Made by a program: the position numbers and the translations under genes
DNA from: Merdicola sp963557785
GTDB lineage: Bacteria > Bacillota > Clostridia > TANB77 > CAG-508
Length of the DNA: 64,000 bases
Direction of reading: 5' to 3'
Assembly: GCA_963557785.1 (NCBI GenBank)
Contig: CAUWBF010000007.1
Coordinates: 1-64,000 of the forward strand
Part shown: positions 17,401-29,400 of the stretch, in pieces
How positions within the stretch are numbered: position 1 is the first letter of the stretch
Layout: the number at the start of each line of letters is the position of its first letter
Notes under the pieces: model-generated
The model's database searches: none
What the model was told of the DNA's origin: nothing
Seen by the model: only the letters and a program-made list of their open reading frames with translations

Positions 17401-20328
17401 GGTCTTACAGGAGGTAGTTTATATAGTTCTGTTCAAGATGATAGTACTAGACGTTTATTACTTAATGCTACTTATGCTACTGTTACAGGTAATGAACGTA
17501 ATATAGAAGCTATTATGGATGATTTTGCTAATAGTGTTGATAGTGAAGGTAATACTAGAGGTAAAATTGTTAATGGTAAAGTATATCTTAGTATTGGTCA
17601 ATTAGTTGAATATATAGATAGTATTACAGGTAATAAAATTATTAAAAATTACTTGTTTAATCAAATAAAAAACTATCTTTACGCCAGCACTAATAATCAA
17701 GGTAAATATCGTGCTACTGATGAATCAACTATTAAAAAACTTAATGCTAGACAATTTGTTCAATACGTTGACGGTATTGCTAAAGAACGTCTTGAAAGAC
17801 TTCAAGTTGAACATACTAATAATGTTAATCTTAAGTATATAGTAGAGAATGAAAATGTTAAAGCATTTACTTCTATTAAACAAGGTGATTATCTAGAAAC
17901 TGAATATGATAGTAAGCTTAGACGTATTAATATACTTGCTAATGGTACAATTATTGGTTATATAGGAGTTCCAAATATTGATAAGTTTGGTAATTATGAT
18001 ATGGTTAATCAAGGTTGGAAATATAATATTCATGCTGAAAATGGTCAAGTTGTTTCTCCACTTAAAGACGCTTTAATTAGTATTCTTGATGGTGATAGAT
18101 TTGACGAAGAATTTATTGGTCATTTATATGAACTTGCTGTTAAAGAAGAAGTTACACAAGAAGAACTTGTTAATCTATTTAAAGAATTTGAAACTAAATA
18201 TCCTGATGTAGTTAGAGATTTTACTACTCCTGTTGCAAGTTTTGATTTAGCTGGGCATCTTGTTAATCTTACTAAATACATATTTAATCAACCTTATGAA
18301 AATAGTCATGAAGCTAGTATTAATCGTTGGTTTAATAATCTTCTTAATAGTTATGACCAAGCTATTACAATAGTTAAAGGTGATTTTAAAGGTAAGATTA
18401 AAGCTGTTAATATTAAATATGGAGTTCTTAATACTATTGATGATGCTAATGGCGAATGGAATGATGTACAAGAAACAGTAGTTAATTATAATGAAGATGT
18501 TAATAAACTTGGTGTAGTTGTACAAGGTCAAGTATATCTTAATGGAGAAAGTAAACCAACTATTATTGAAAATCTTACTACTAATGGTATGTCTGTTATT
18601 AGTATTCCAAGTAGTGATGGTACTTCTCTATATGCTTTTTGTAAACAAGTTCCATTAAATAGTAATCTACTTAAAGGTGATGCTCGACGTATTATTAATT
18701 CTATTAAGAATGAAGTTAATAATCTTTGTAGAGATTATATTAGTGGAAAAATAAGTTTTGGTGAACTTAAACAAAATCTTGGAGATATATTTGGAAATAA
18801 TAAACTTATTAACGGAGATAGAAATACTGGACTTCAAATTAGTATTAATCCTACTAATATAGGCTTTTATGTTAAAGGTGCACATTTTAATGGTAAAGAT
18901 TATGCTTTTACTATTAATTCTGATGCTGGTAATTATAAACGTAATATTATTATTAATTCTCCTTATGTTATTAATAGTGCTTTTAAAATAGGTAAAAGTT
19001 ATGGTATTAATGCTAGTACTATTGATGAATTAGATAATGCTCTTCGTCCTGTTATTGATGAAATGTTTAACTATGCTCAATTTGCTATTAGTAAAAATTT
19101 TATTAATGATAGTACAAAAACTAATGATAAAACTAATAAATATATTTATCGCGAAAATGGTAAAACTATTATAAATATTGATGGTAAAACTTATAGTTAT
19201 AATAGTTATCAAGATTTTATTATTAGTAATGGTTTAGTTAGAACTAAACTAGCTAATACTAATACTAATGAAACTGCTGGTAATTGGCAAATAGATATTC
19301 ATTCTAAACTCGATATTACTTATGAACTTGAGGGTAGACCCCCCGTGGAGGATGGAGCAATACCTGAACAGCTATCAGAGTTCATGTTAGATGATACTCT
19401 TAATGCTATTAATTTTAATGCTTTTGAATCTGCTATAACTGCTAAGAATTTAACTCGTGGACTTAAAAAGTATTTTGTTAATGACCAAACTGCTATTGAT
19501 TATATTAATGCTCTTCAAAAGATTGGTATATTGCCTAAAAATATTCAAGTTGTAGATAGTATTACTGATAATAATGGTAATCAAGTTAATGCTGTTTATC
19601 ATCGTGATACTGATACAATTAAACTTAGTAGTTCTGCTATTGCTGGTCAAAGAGTTTATCGAGTTGTTAATATTATACTTCATGAAAGTTTACATAGACA
19701 ACTTTATACTAAATATAATACTGAACAAGCTATTGCTTTAGTTAAACCTATTTATGATAAATTTAAGTTTTGGCTTGATACTCAGGATGATGCTACTAAA
19801 GAAAGACTTAAACCTTATCTGTTTGAGAATTTTAATACAAGTGAAGCTCTTGAAGAATTTCTAGTTGAAAGTATTACTAGTAATGCTCTTATGACTGCAC
19901 TTAATGAAATTAAATATGATAATAGAAAAGTTAATAAACGTAAGACTTTATTTAGTAGACTTCTTGAAGTTATTGCTGATATGTTAGGTATTAATATTAA
20001 TGAAGATAGTTTATTAGCTGCTGCTAGAGATGCTTATAAAGCTATTAAGAAAATGCCTAAAGAAAGTAATCAAGAAGCTATTCAAGGAACTTTTCAGTTT
20101 GAAGAAGAAACTGTTAGTACAGAACAAACTGAAAATCCTAATGAAGATAACAGTCAAGATTATAATTATAATAATGATAATCTTAATGATGGACTTGATA
20201 TGTTTAGTAGTGTTGATGATGATATAGTGTCAAATATGGCTGAATTAACTAGCCGTTTACCAATAGACCAACAGCCCGAATTTGCCACTTTGCTTGACAC
20301 AGGGCGCATCAGTTTTAGCTGTATGTAG
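14455..20328 (+). CDS. Giant internal virion protein with HExxH metallopeptidase domain
   Basis: 1957 residues. Residues about 90-460 are helical with small hydrophobic segments; 500-900 is coiled-coil rich; a linker near 870-930 is Glu/Pro/Ser-rich and carries repeat copy 5. Near residue 1743 is ILHESLHRQLY, an HExxH zinc site, followed about 60 residues later by EALEEFLVES and a LLEVIADMLGI helix, the layout of metallopeptidase domains in phage polyvalent proteins. Repeat copy 6 lies in frame (RPPVEDGA). The last 30 residues (ending GRISFSCM) use more C-rich codons than the rest. The neighbouring giant polymerase suggests it may process virion proteins or be injected with it; unproven. Confidence 0.6.
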   Translation: MDVLKFLQGGNKTPNPEYNPKTKKGAIQPPTLVDYNPGTSISDRGRGHLFTRIAGQSYNLNQYDIDKYAPYDVYVNPVDDPEKLDKERAVNQSNWEQGLRMIGQIGNEITVGTAIGFADLADAFYNMVSNSPNDYQSEISSELESLKESINERLAIYRENPNAAFDIGDFAWWASNAPSIASSLTLMVPSTGLAKGVSLLGKGIKFNKLANKMANAINMTQKSRAITGRIAEATAIGVPSRYLENYQEARQTYNDIKDYSKTQLANMNDKQREEFYNNNPKYKDMSDEEVAKDIAKNSADITFAEDWANVLFDVWQVYSLKNLWKNALSGNTTSSRLRNLNIAFNSNIDDAAAITNALSNKTTKQAITSTLKDVGNDILHGVRAEWTEGVEEAINYIASQDGLYNGKKVFDKDIPQQTIKDYLQDPMLWEQAFWGALGGVTFSSVMNKAGEFINKRLDKDWTSAEKQRENEILGRTATFQAYQERLNSIANGKNPFITITDENGQQVNPDIITGTEEELRNIAEKEYMDNIIINSMNAGNLGLLESSINSKEFNDSITNKLGLQQKDSNELINRFKTEINNLKNEYNTTLNKVNRLGGGFEVGRIIATQMVHARNRQENYNNLLNWANDVLNQDITNNHIEDVDINSAKNGIYQHIIDSIQRDIKTIQDNAAINNSVKQERIAQLNERLDAINKLYIPIDIENKNDVQSAIQLQKQYNEVFKDLAEVVNAEINVEVNKNQLNLSDDNIKSRITYLNNFFDNSRKKIVNKAMDDLRNAYKQYGKEYVNSVIKDANNGNKPNIDKIIRDAYAALDLSSKGNEHLKNTIEQLAEIAEIENDVNNTPKEEEVAPVNPDVNEVNETDVDDTNSSPSSTGSIAERSGAVPSEPTNTEQHQSQTEQPISQEPISTPKSEVNNTLPDDDFERGQIGTDLVYESIADLEDSLGHESTSSDLLNARQSFIDKLNQAGFEQTEATDIVNNIIDGLTGGSLYSSVQDDSTRRLLLNATYATVTGNERNIEAIMDDFANSVDSEGNTRGKIVNGKVYLSIGQLVEYIDSITGNKIIKNYLFNQIKNYLYASTNNQGKYRATDESTIKKLNARQFVQYVDGIAKERLERLQVEHTNNVNLKYIVENENVKAFTSIKQGDYLETEYDSKLRRINILANGTIIGYIGVPNIDKFGNYDMVNQGWKYNIHAENGQVVSPLKDALISILDGDRFDEEFIGHLYELAVKEEVTQEELVNLFKEFETKYPDVVRDFTTPVASFDLAGHLVNLTKYIFNQPYENSHEASINRWFNNLLNSYDQAITIVKGDFKGKIKAVNIKYGVLNTIDDANGEWNDVQETVVNYNEDVNKLGVVVQGQVYLNGESKPTIIENLTTNGMSVISIPSSDGTSLYAFCKQVPLNSNLLKGDARRIINSIKNEVNNLCRDYISGKISFGELKQNLGDIFGNNKLINGDRNTGLQISINPTNIGFYVKGAHFNGKDYAFTINSDAGNYKRNIIINSPYVINSAFKIGKSYGINASTIDELDNALRPVIDEMFNYAQFAISKNFINDSTKTNDKTNKYIYRENGKTIINIDGKTYSYNSYQDFIISNGLVRTKLANTNTNETAGNWQIDIHSKLDITYELEGRPPVEDGAIPEQLSEFMLDDTLNAINFNAFESAITAKNLTRGLKKYFVNDQTAIDYINALQKIGILPKNIQVVDSITDNNGNQVNAVYHRDTDTIKLSSSAIAGQRVYRVVNIILHESLHRQLYTKYNTEQAIALVKPIYDKFKFWLDTQDDATKERLKPYLFENFNTSEALEEFLVESITSNALMTALNEIKYDNRKVNKRKTLFSRLLEVIADMLGININEDSLLAAARDAYKAIKKMPKESNQEAIQGTFQFEEETVSTEQTENPNEDNSQDYNYNNDNLNDGLDMFSSVDDDIVSNMAELTSRLPIDQQPEFATLLDTGRISFSCM
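14561..14589 (+). repeat. Strong GC-rich hairpin inside coding sequence
   Basis: ACCCCGG (14561-14567) pairs perfectly with CCGGGGT (14583-14589), extended by CAC/GTG. It lies about 100 nt into the 1957-aa gene. The 12-mer GGGGGCTATACA just upstream (14526-14537) recurs at about 25589 in the polymerase gene and may be a worn repeat end. Confidence 0.55.
17063..17101 (+). repeat. Dispersed repeat, coding copy 5 with GC-rich tail
   Basis: Core CATCCTCCACGGGGAGT followed by ATA and the tail GCGGAGCGAAGCGGAGCG. Read in frame as SPSSTGSIAERSGAV. Both core and tail match the intergenic right arm at 33983-34033, showing that coding and intergenic copies are the same element. Confidence 0.9.
19338..19354 (-). 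repeat. Dispersed repeat, coding copy 6 (inverted)
   Basis: ACCCCCCGTGGAGGATG, read in frame as GRPPVEDGA in the 1957-aa protein. Confidence 0.85.
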
Positions 20329-20374
20329 AATTAATCGAGTAAAGATAAAAGTCGCTTAAAACGAAAGAAAACAG

Positions 20375-20421
20375 CCTCTATGACAATGTAATAAAATTTT
20401 ACTTTAGATTAGTCATAGAGG
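20375..20421 (+). promoter_or_regulatory. Perfect 10-bp stem-loop before the RNA polymerase gene
   Basis: CCTCTATGAC (20375-20384) pairs exactly with GTCATAGAGG (20412-20421), with a 27-nt AT-rich loop. It occupies the 130-nt gap between the two giant genes and ends 37 nt before the polymerase ATG. No T-run follows, so it is more likely a leader or promoter structure than a terminator. Confidence 0.5.
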
Positions 20422-20458
20422 TATTACTATTAATGAATTTAAACTTAAATATAAACTT

Positions 20459-23400
20459 ATGAGTTGTGGAAATATTAAACTTGTAGGATATAATAATCTT
20501 AATAATATTATTATTAAAGAACATGGTTCTAATAATGCTGATTATTATAGTCTTATAGCTATGGTTGAAGACCCAATCTTTAAGAAGATTATAGCTGATA
20601 GAGGTATTAATGTTAAAACTTCTGGAAGACAAGCTTATAATGCTCTTCTTGAAGCTAGAGCTGTTAAACTTCGTAATATGGACGATGTAGCTTCTATTGC
20701 TGAAAAAGAAGAACGTGGTTTGTTTAGTACAATTAAAGCTAGAGATACAGCTATTACTTATATGGCTGATATTATGAATAAACTTAGTTTTAATTTTCTA
20801 TATAATGGTGCTCCATTAAATTTTAATGAAATTAAAAAACGTACTAATGAAACTGTTATTAATGCTGGACTTAAACGCGCTAAGAAATTAGCTGGAAGTG
20901 ATGAAGCTAAAAATAATGAACTTAATAGTTTTATTAATAATCCAAGTCCTGCTATTAAAATTAATGGTCTTGGAGCATTTCTTCGTAAATATGGTGATGC
21001 TCAAGATTTTAATTATGGTGCATTACTACGTTCATTAACTAATACTGAATTTAATGAAGCTCTTTTTAATAATAAAAATGTAGCTAAACTTATTAAACGA
21101 GATGAATTATATCAAACTACTGATTATGAAGAATTAGGCGGTTATCTTGATGAAACTTCTACTGAAGGTGATGAAAATAGTATAGATGATGGTATTGATT
21201 TAATGACTCAACTTTGGAATTTAAGTATTGGTGAAGTTAAAGATTTTAATAAACACGTAGAAGAAATTATTAAATATCATCTTGCAAGTTTACCTAAACT
21301 TACTGCTGCTTCTCAACTTGATAATGGAAGTTATCCTTTTGATACTAATAATGAATTAGGAGTTGTTACTTTTTCTGATGTTAATTACTTATCTAAAATA
21401 TTATATGCTAGTGCTGATACTAGTAATGTAGATAATTTTATAGCTAGTCTTAAACGTATATCTGAAACTATTCCAAATTGTGAATGTTTAATTCAATTAC
21501 ATGATTTACTTAGCAAAAATAAAGTATTTGCTAATAAGTATATGATGGTGTTTAATAAACCTATTATATCTAAAATTGAAACTTATATTCAAACTGATTC
21601 TAATGGTAATAGTTATGTTCGTGCTCGTGTAACTAATCCTAATACTGATTCTCGTACTATTTTACAGAATACTTTTTATAATAATGTTAAAAATAATATT
21701 ATTACTAATCGTGTTCCTACTGCTCGTGAAAAGTTTCGTATATATGATAGATATAAAAATACTCCTCATGCTAATCTTTATTTATATGATGCTTTTAAAG
21801 AAATATTTCCAGATATTAATCAAGCTAGTTTTAACTTAGCTATTGCTAAGATTGGTCGTGTAGCTATGGCTAATAATCTTATTAATTTTGCCAATGTTAT
21901 TAATCGTACAGTTGAAAACTATAATAAATATGTAGAAGCGCTTAAAAAGGATAAAGAAACTAAAATGCCTGATAGTTTTATTAATAGAGGTGATACTTCT
22001 ATTATATATCAAATGGCCGATGTTTTTAAAGATATTATTTATATTCCTGTTGAACTTAATTCTCGTAATCCCGAAGGTAATTTAAGTTCTGATGTTATTA
22101 ATAGAAGTTTTATTACTAATATTGCTAAAATTATTAATGATGATAAATCTACTGTTGAAGAGCAAAACGCTATGGTTGAAGCTTATGCTAAACAAAAGTT
22201 TGCTAGTCATCAATATGATTATAGTAATTTACTTCTTGAACATAGAGATAGTAATGGTAATATAATTAATTATGGATTGTTTAGAAGAATTGGAAATGGA
22301 ACTCCTAAACTTACCGAATATGCTCGTAGTATGTTTAAAACTTCTCTTCTTAATGGTATTAGTGAATTAGATAATAATAATAATGACTTATATCGTAGTA
22401 TGAGTGATGGTGATTATTTAATTACTGCTATGGGATTATTTATGACTGATATTAATAATTCTGAAACTCCTACTGCTAATTATTTACTTCCCATACCTAG
22501 TGATGCTCCTAAAAACTTTACTATTACTGCTCCTAGATATAGTCTTGCTGGATTGCGTAGTCAACTAGAAGATGGAACTAAAATTATAAATAGAGAACAT
22601 CCATTATTTAAACAGTATTATAATATAGCTATTCAAGAACTTACTAATATGGCTCAAGCTGTTAATATAATGTTTAAGACTAATGCTAATGGTAATCCTA
22701 TTTTAACTAATGGAGATTTTGAATTTAGTGATACTTATAATAATAAACCTGAACATTTTTATAATCAATATCATAAAGATGGAAAAGGTAATGTATTTAT
22801 TACTAAAGATGGACACAAAGTTTTAGCTGGTAGAGTATTTAGTTTTAAACGTTTAGTTAGTAAAATTACTCCTAATAGTAATGGAGCGTTTAATGAACTA
22901 ATTGGATATGGTAAGACTATTGACATCCTCTACGGGGGGTCTACACGTGGGCTTAGCTATGTTAATAATCAAGTAGTTCTTAATGGAGAACAACGTATTG
23001 CTCTTGAAGATGCTGTTGCTGATTGGTTAAATGAATATATAACTAATGGTTATAAAGAACTTAAAAATAAATATGGTACATTTATTGATGATAGGATTAA
23101 TAATGAATCTTTAGCTGAATTCCTAGTTAATGATTATCTTGTTAGAGATAGTATGTACGATATGTATGGTGGTGACCAAAGTTTTTATAAGAATGATCAA
23201 GCTATTCTAAAACGTATTAAAGAAGTACAAGCTAGTGGTAATCCTTTTGGTAATACTGATTTTACTAAAAATGATTTAGATATAGCTACTGATTTATATG
23301 ATATAACTATCAAAGGTAATGCTGTTACTGTTCCTTATACTGTTAATGGAGTTACTAAACGTAAAAAAGTAGTTCTTCAAGATAAATTTAGGGGTGTTAC

Positions 23401-26400
23401 CATTTATAATACTTTTAAAGCTTCTGATAAAGTTGTTATTGATAGACTCGATGACCAACTTAAAAAAGCTGGACTTGATAAAAAAGACAGAGAAAGAATA
23501 CTAGAACCGTTTAAAGGAGGAGTTAATGCTAATGATGCTCAATCTTATATTACTCTTGAAGAATGGATTCGTCGTATTACTGCTGCTGGTGAATTAGATA
23601 AATATGCTGGACTTATTCAAAGTCTTACAGATGATACTCCAATAGATAAAATTGATTGGACTAAATTTGCTAATAAAGTTCAAATTCAAAAGAATTTCTA
23701 TTATGATTTATATTATGATACTACTGTTGGTATTGAAGTTCCTAGACAAGTAAAGAACGCTGAGTTTGTTCTTATTCCTAAACTTATTAAAGGAACAGAA
23801 CTTGAAAAAGTTTATAATATAATGACTAATAGAGATATTCATCAAATTAATACTGTTGAAACTGTTAAAGTTGCACAACATAATCGAATGACACTTTGGA
23901 ATAATGATGGTGTTTTAACTGATGAAGCTCTTAAAGAATTTGATAATAATGTATTTGATAATTCTGAATTATTTAGTTATAATTATCTTTATCGTCAGCA
24001 AGAAGTTCCTCAACATATGGTTGATGCTAGTAATAAAGCTGCTATTCAGATTATGAAGAAAATGCTTGATAATCTTCCTAATCGAACTGAACTTAATGAA
24101 CTTAAAGATAAAGTATTTAATAATTATGTAGCTAATATTAGAAATAGTTTTGAAAAAACTTGTGCTGAACTTGGTATTGGATTAGATGATAATGGTCATA
24201 TTGATTTAAATTCTGATGGTACTATTAAAAATCTTAATCGTTTTGTATTTTTTGATAGATTTAAAGAAAATGCTCAACAACAAGGAGTTGAAAAAGCTCT
24301 TCTTGAGTTTTTTGATTTAGATAGTGCTGGATTTAATAATCTTCCTTTATTCTTATCTAATATTAATAGTAAACTTGAAAGTATTGCTAATAGTTATTTT
24401 AATACTAATATTACTAGACAACTTATTAGTGGATGGCATGCTGCTCAGCTATCTGACTTTGGGTTTAAAGTTGATAAACAAACTCAAACAGATAGTAAAC
24501 TTCAATATAAAAAGATTGGAGAAGTTGATGGCACTCCTGTTTATTATACTGAAATTAAACTTCCTAGATGGAGTAGTAAACTTAAAGGATTAAATATTGA
24601 ACAAGTTCCTAATAGCTTACGTACTATGATTGGTTATCGTATTCCTACTGAAGGTAAGCAATCTATATGTATTATGTATGTTAAGGAGTTTCTTCCAGAT
24701 GCTTATGGTAGTACTGTTGTTGTTCCTGATGAATGGGTTACTCAAACTGGTTCTGACTTTGACGTTGATAGTGTTTATGGTATGTCTAAAACATTTAATC
24801 TTGTTAAAGGTATTCCAACTGAAATTACTCATGCTAGATATACTAAAGATGAAGTAGGATATATTAATTATGTTAAAGATAATGTAGATAAAGCTAGTCG
24901 TAAAATTCTTGGTAAGACTTATAATAAACAAGGTAATATTAGAGCTTCTTTAAAAAATAGCGAAGATGCTATTAATGCTACTCTTGAAGGTTATAATGGT
25001 AATCTTAAAGTTGTTGAAAAAATTGCTAATGATGGTGGACTTAAGTCTTACGAATCATACTTGAAACTCCCCGTGGAGGATACAAGTAGTCAAGCTGCTA
25101 GAACTAATACTATTATTCAATCATTTATTGATATACTTAATAATCCTGCTGCATTTGAAGAAAATACTACTACTTCTAATTTTGAAAATGTCAAAGAAGC
25201 TAATGAAACTTATGCAGAAATAGTTGGCGCTAATAAAACAACTGTTGCTCCTAGTGATTTTTTTACTCAACTTGATTGGTTTGATGCTTCTACTTCTGGT
25301 ATTAAACTTAAAGGTATCAGTGTTAATCGAGATACTTTTATGAGTATTGGAAATGTTACTAAAGCTAACCATAGTGAAGGTATTAAAGTTATGTACACTA
25401 CTGATGTGATTAGTGAGCAAGAAGCTGTTAATAGATATGGTAAAGAAAATGTTGAAACTATTGGTAATAAACATATTCGTATTACTCATAAAAATTTTGG
25501 TTGGTCTGGAGATGATAAGAATGTTGATGGTTATTTGATTAATCCTTATAGTTCTCAGACTACTGCTCATATTCTCGATGTTATGAAAGAGGGGGCTATA
25601 CATAATGAAAATACTTATACGTTTAATGCTTTCAAAACTATTGTTGACTTTGGAAGTAATTATGATACTGCTATTGGATTTATGTGGCAACCTGCTATTG
25701 ATATACTAGTTCGTAAATGGAAAGAAACTAATAGTGTTCTTGCGGAAGGTACTAAAAATCCGCTTACTGAAGCTATTAGAGAAGTTGCTCATAATCTTGG
25801 TTTTGGTGAAAAAGTTAATTTTGCTGGACGTAAAAAGTTAATTGAAACTATTGATAAAAGTTATGGCGAAACTTTCAAGAAATTATTCAATTTAAGCGTT
25901 TCTGACGCATTTTCATCACCTGACCTTATATTTTCATCAGACGCATATAAATCTCGTCTTAGAGGGGAAATGAATGGCATTCAGCAGGCTTTATTTGACC
26001 TTTATGTTCTAGCACAATTCAATCGGTTAAACTCAATCGGACAGGATATAAGTAATAATCTTAATATTCTTAGTGCTGATAAATATGGTGCTAAACAAAG
26101 TTTTTATGCTAGTGATAAAGTATTTAGAGATGCTAGAACTGTTATTGAAAATAGTAATATTTATGCTCCATCCTCTACGGGGGGTCAAACCTTGCTGTTA
26201 GAAAGTGTATTTCCTGATATTAGTGGTGGTATAGATGCGTTTATTAAATCAGATATATCTAAAAGTAGTTATCCTAGTTTAGCTGCATTTTTACAAATGA
26301 GCACTGCTCTTAGTGTTAAAGCTACTCAACAAGTATTTGAAACTGCTAATCCTGTATTTATTGATTATGTATATAGAATAGCAGAATGGACTAAAGGTGG

Positions 26401-29400
26401 AATAATGACTGAAAAATTATATAATGACTATAAAGATTATCTTATTAATAAACTAGAAGTAGGTAATAATGGTAGTTCTTATCTTAATTTACCTGTTACT
26501 ATTGTTAATGGTGATTTTGTTCATCCTAAATATATTAAAGAATATGGTACTGGCCAATCTAGAGCTTTAGAAGTTGGTAGAGTTAGTGGTACATTAGTTA
26601 ATATTAAAACAGATGATGTTGTAGTTAAAAATATATTTGAGCCTACACAAACTGAAATTGATGTATTTGCTAGACTTACTCCTGCTCAGAAAGTTGATTG
26701 GATTAAACGTAATTTTAGTCAAGATGGTAGTGTATTTGAACATATTGAAATAGTTGCTAATGATGAAAGAAATAATCGTCGTAATGTAAATATTCAATAT
26801 ATTAATTACATACAAGGTGATATTACTAATGATGAAGCCCATAGATTGTTTGATAGAGCTTGGAATCATCCTAATCCTCTTATTAAACTTACAGCTCTTG
26901 ATTTAGTTAAATATGCTTTTATTGTTGAAGGTCATAAATTTAGAACTAGAAATATTAGTAGACTTATAAGTAATACTCCCCTTAGAGGATTGAGTGAGGG
27001 CGGGATAGCTATTGGAGATATAGCTATGAAAGGTATTAATAGTTATGGTTTTGTTGATAAAGATAATGTTGAAGATATAATTGGTTTTATTCGTAAGAAT
27101 TATAATAGTTTTAATTGTCCTAGTTATACATTTAAAAGACTTACTAATAATAAAATTAATTATAGTCTAAAAAGAAGTGGTATTATTACTTTTAATGGTC
27201 AAGAAAATCTTGATAATGTAGGAATAATAAGAAATGGAGATGCTGTTAATGTTATTAGAATTAATAGAAATTTATATATTAAAGGAACTTATGATGGAAC
27301 TTTAGCTTATTATCCTATTGATAGACTTGAATCATTTGAAACTTATAATAGTATTGAACCTAGTATTATAGCTAATAATAATATTCATAAACCATTAGCT
27401 GTTCTTCTTTATAAAGGTCTTACTCAACAAGAAAAAAGAGATAAATTTATTGATGGTATTAAAGATAATATTAATGAAGCTGTAAATAAAGGTTATAAAG
27501 AAGTTCCTGAACTATATGGTAAATATATATCTGATGAGTATTTCCAACCTTTTATGAATACTCCTTTTGAGAATAATACTATATATACTATTAATGATAA
27601 ATTTTATCTTAACATTAATGGAACTACTGCTATTAATTTAAGCGATGATTTAAAACAATATAAAGCTAAATATCCTAATATTGAAGATAATAAACTTGGA
27701 TTATTTATTGAAATTAATGAAAATGAAATAAATAGAGTTACTAGTAATACTGATAGATATAGTAGTGTTGATGACCAAACTTCTATTGGTAGATTTGCTA
27801 AAAATGCTAGTTTAGTTATTTCTCGTGCTGTTCGTCATGGTCAACCTGCTGCTCAAAATGTTCTTAATGCTCTTAATAATGCTGAAATTAACTATCTTGA
27901 TAGTAGTAGTCTTTCTGATAATTCTGAATTTTCATTATCAGTTATTGCTAATTATATAGATGTTGAAGCTAATAATATTCTTAATGATATTAATCGTTTT
28001 ATTAAAATTGACGGTATTGATAAGCCTATTAACGATAAAGATGTTATTAGTAAAGTTCTTAAAGATGAACAACTTCAAAATCGTTTCTTAGATGTTATTC
28101 TTAGTGCTAATACATTTAAGAATAAATACAAACTTATTAGCGAAATTGATATTGATAGTACAAATCTTGATGATAAAACTAAAGAGAACATTAGAAAAAT
28201 TCAAAAGCTAGTTAATCAAATAGATTCTAATACTACTGTACATTCTGCTAGAAAAGATTGGTTTGAAAGATGGATTCAATTACGCACTACTAATCCTAAT
28301 TATATAAGTGGTCTTATGAAAGAATTTGATGCTTATGGTGATACTGGATTTATGGATTATTGGATACAAGATATTCGTGCTAATCGTAACTTTGTATTGC
28401 AGAATATACTTAAAGATGTAATGGGTACTGTTGAAGAAGGTCGTCTTAATGGTATTAAAGAATCTAATGACTTTAGAAATTATCTTAAAGAACTTAAATC
28501 TAGAGCTGCTAAAGATGGTAAATCTGTTAGTCTTGATAGTATAATTGATGATGATGGTAGATTAATTCAACCTAATAATCCTATTTGGGAAGAAAAGATG
28601 AAGAAATATAGAGATGCTGCCATTGAAGCTGAACAAAAATTTGGTATTAATAGTGTTGAACATCTTATTGCTTTATCTAATAAAGCTAAATTTATTGATA
28701 TGACTACTATTCATCATCTTAAACCAATTACAATTCAAGATGAAGATGGTAATGATGTTACTATTGAATATTCTACTTATATTATAAATCTTGAAAGAAG
28801 TTTATTAGGACTTAAAAAAGGAGATGATGGTATTCCTAAAGAATTTGCTGAATATAAAAGACTTAATAGTAGAATACGAGATATTCTAAGTCAAGCTACT
28901 GATAATGTTACTACACAAAATCAAGATGAAGAACTTGGGCGTATCTATGCTCAAATGGATAGCCTTACTAGTCTTTATGATAAAGATGGTAATAAAAAGA
29001 TTGGTCATGACTTGAATGTAGCTGAAAGACTTCGTGCTTATCAAACTAATATTCGTAAAGTTAAAGAAATGTTTTATGATAAGCAAGCTAAAGAAGGATT
29101 TGATTCTAAACTTAAAGAACAACTTTCTATTATTAGTAAATATGAAAGTCAACGTGATGCTAATGGTAATCTTCTTATTAGTATGGAAGAACTTATGAAA
29201 GTTCCTGAATATCGTGAAGCTAAAGAATGGATTCGTAAGAATACTAGATATATTCTTGATATTAAAGATATAGAAGATTTAAATTGGGCGTTTGAAGAAC
29301 TTAAAGATGCTAATAAAGGTAATAGTGTTCTTAATCTTGCTATTAGAGAATTTCAAGCTAAAGATGAATTTAACGTAGTTGATGGACGTAAAATACCTGA

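Noticed and set aside
20329..20458. Group I intron between the giant genes
   Set aside because: 130 nt is too short and conserved core elements are not seen; only a simple stem-loop is present.
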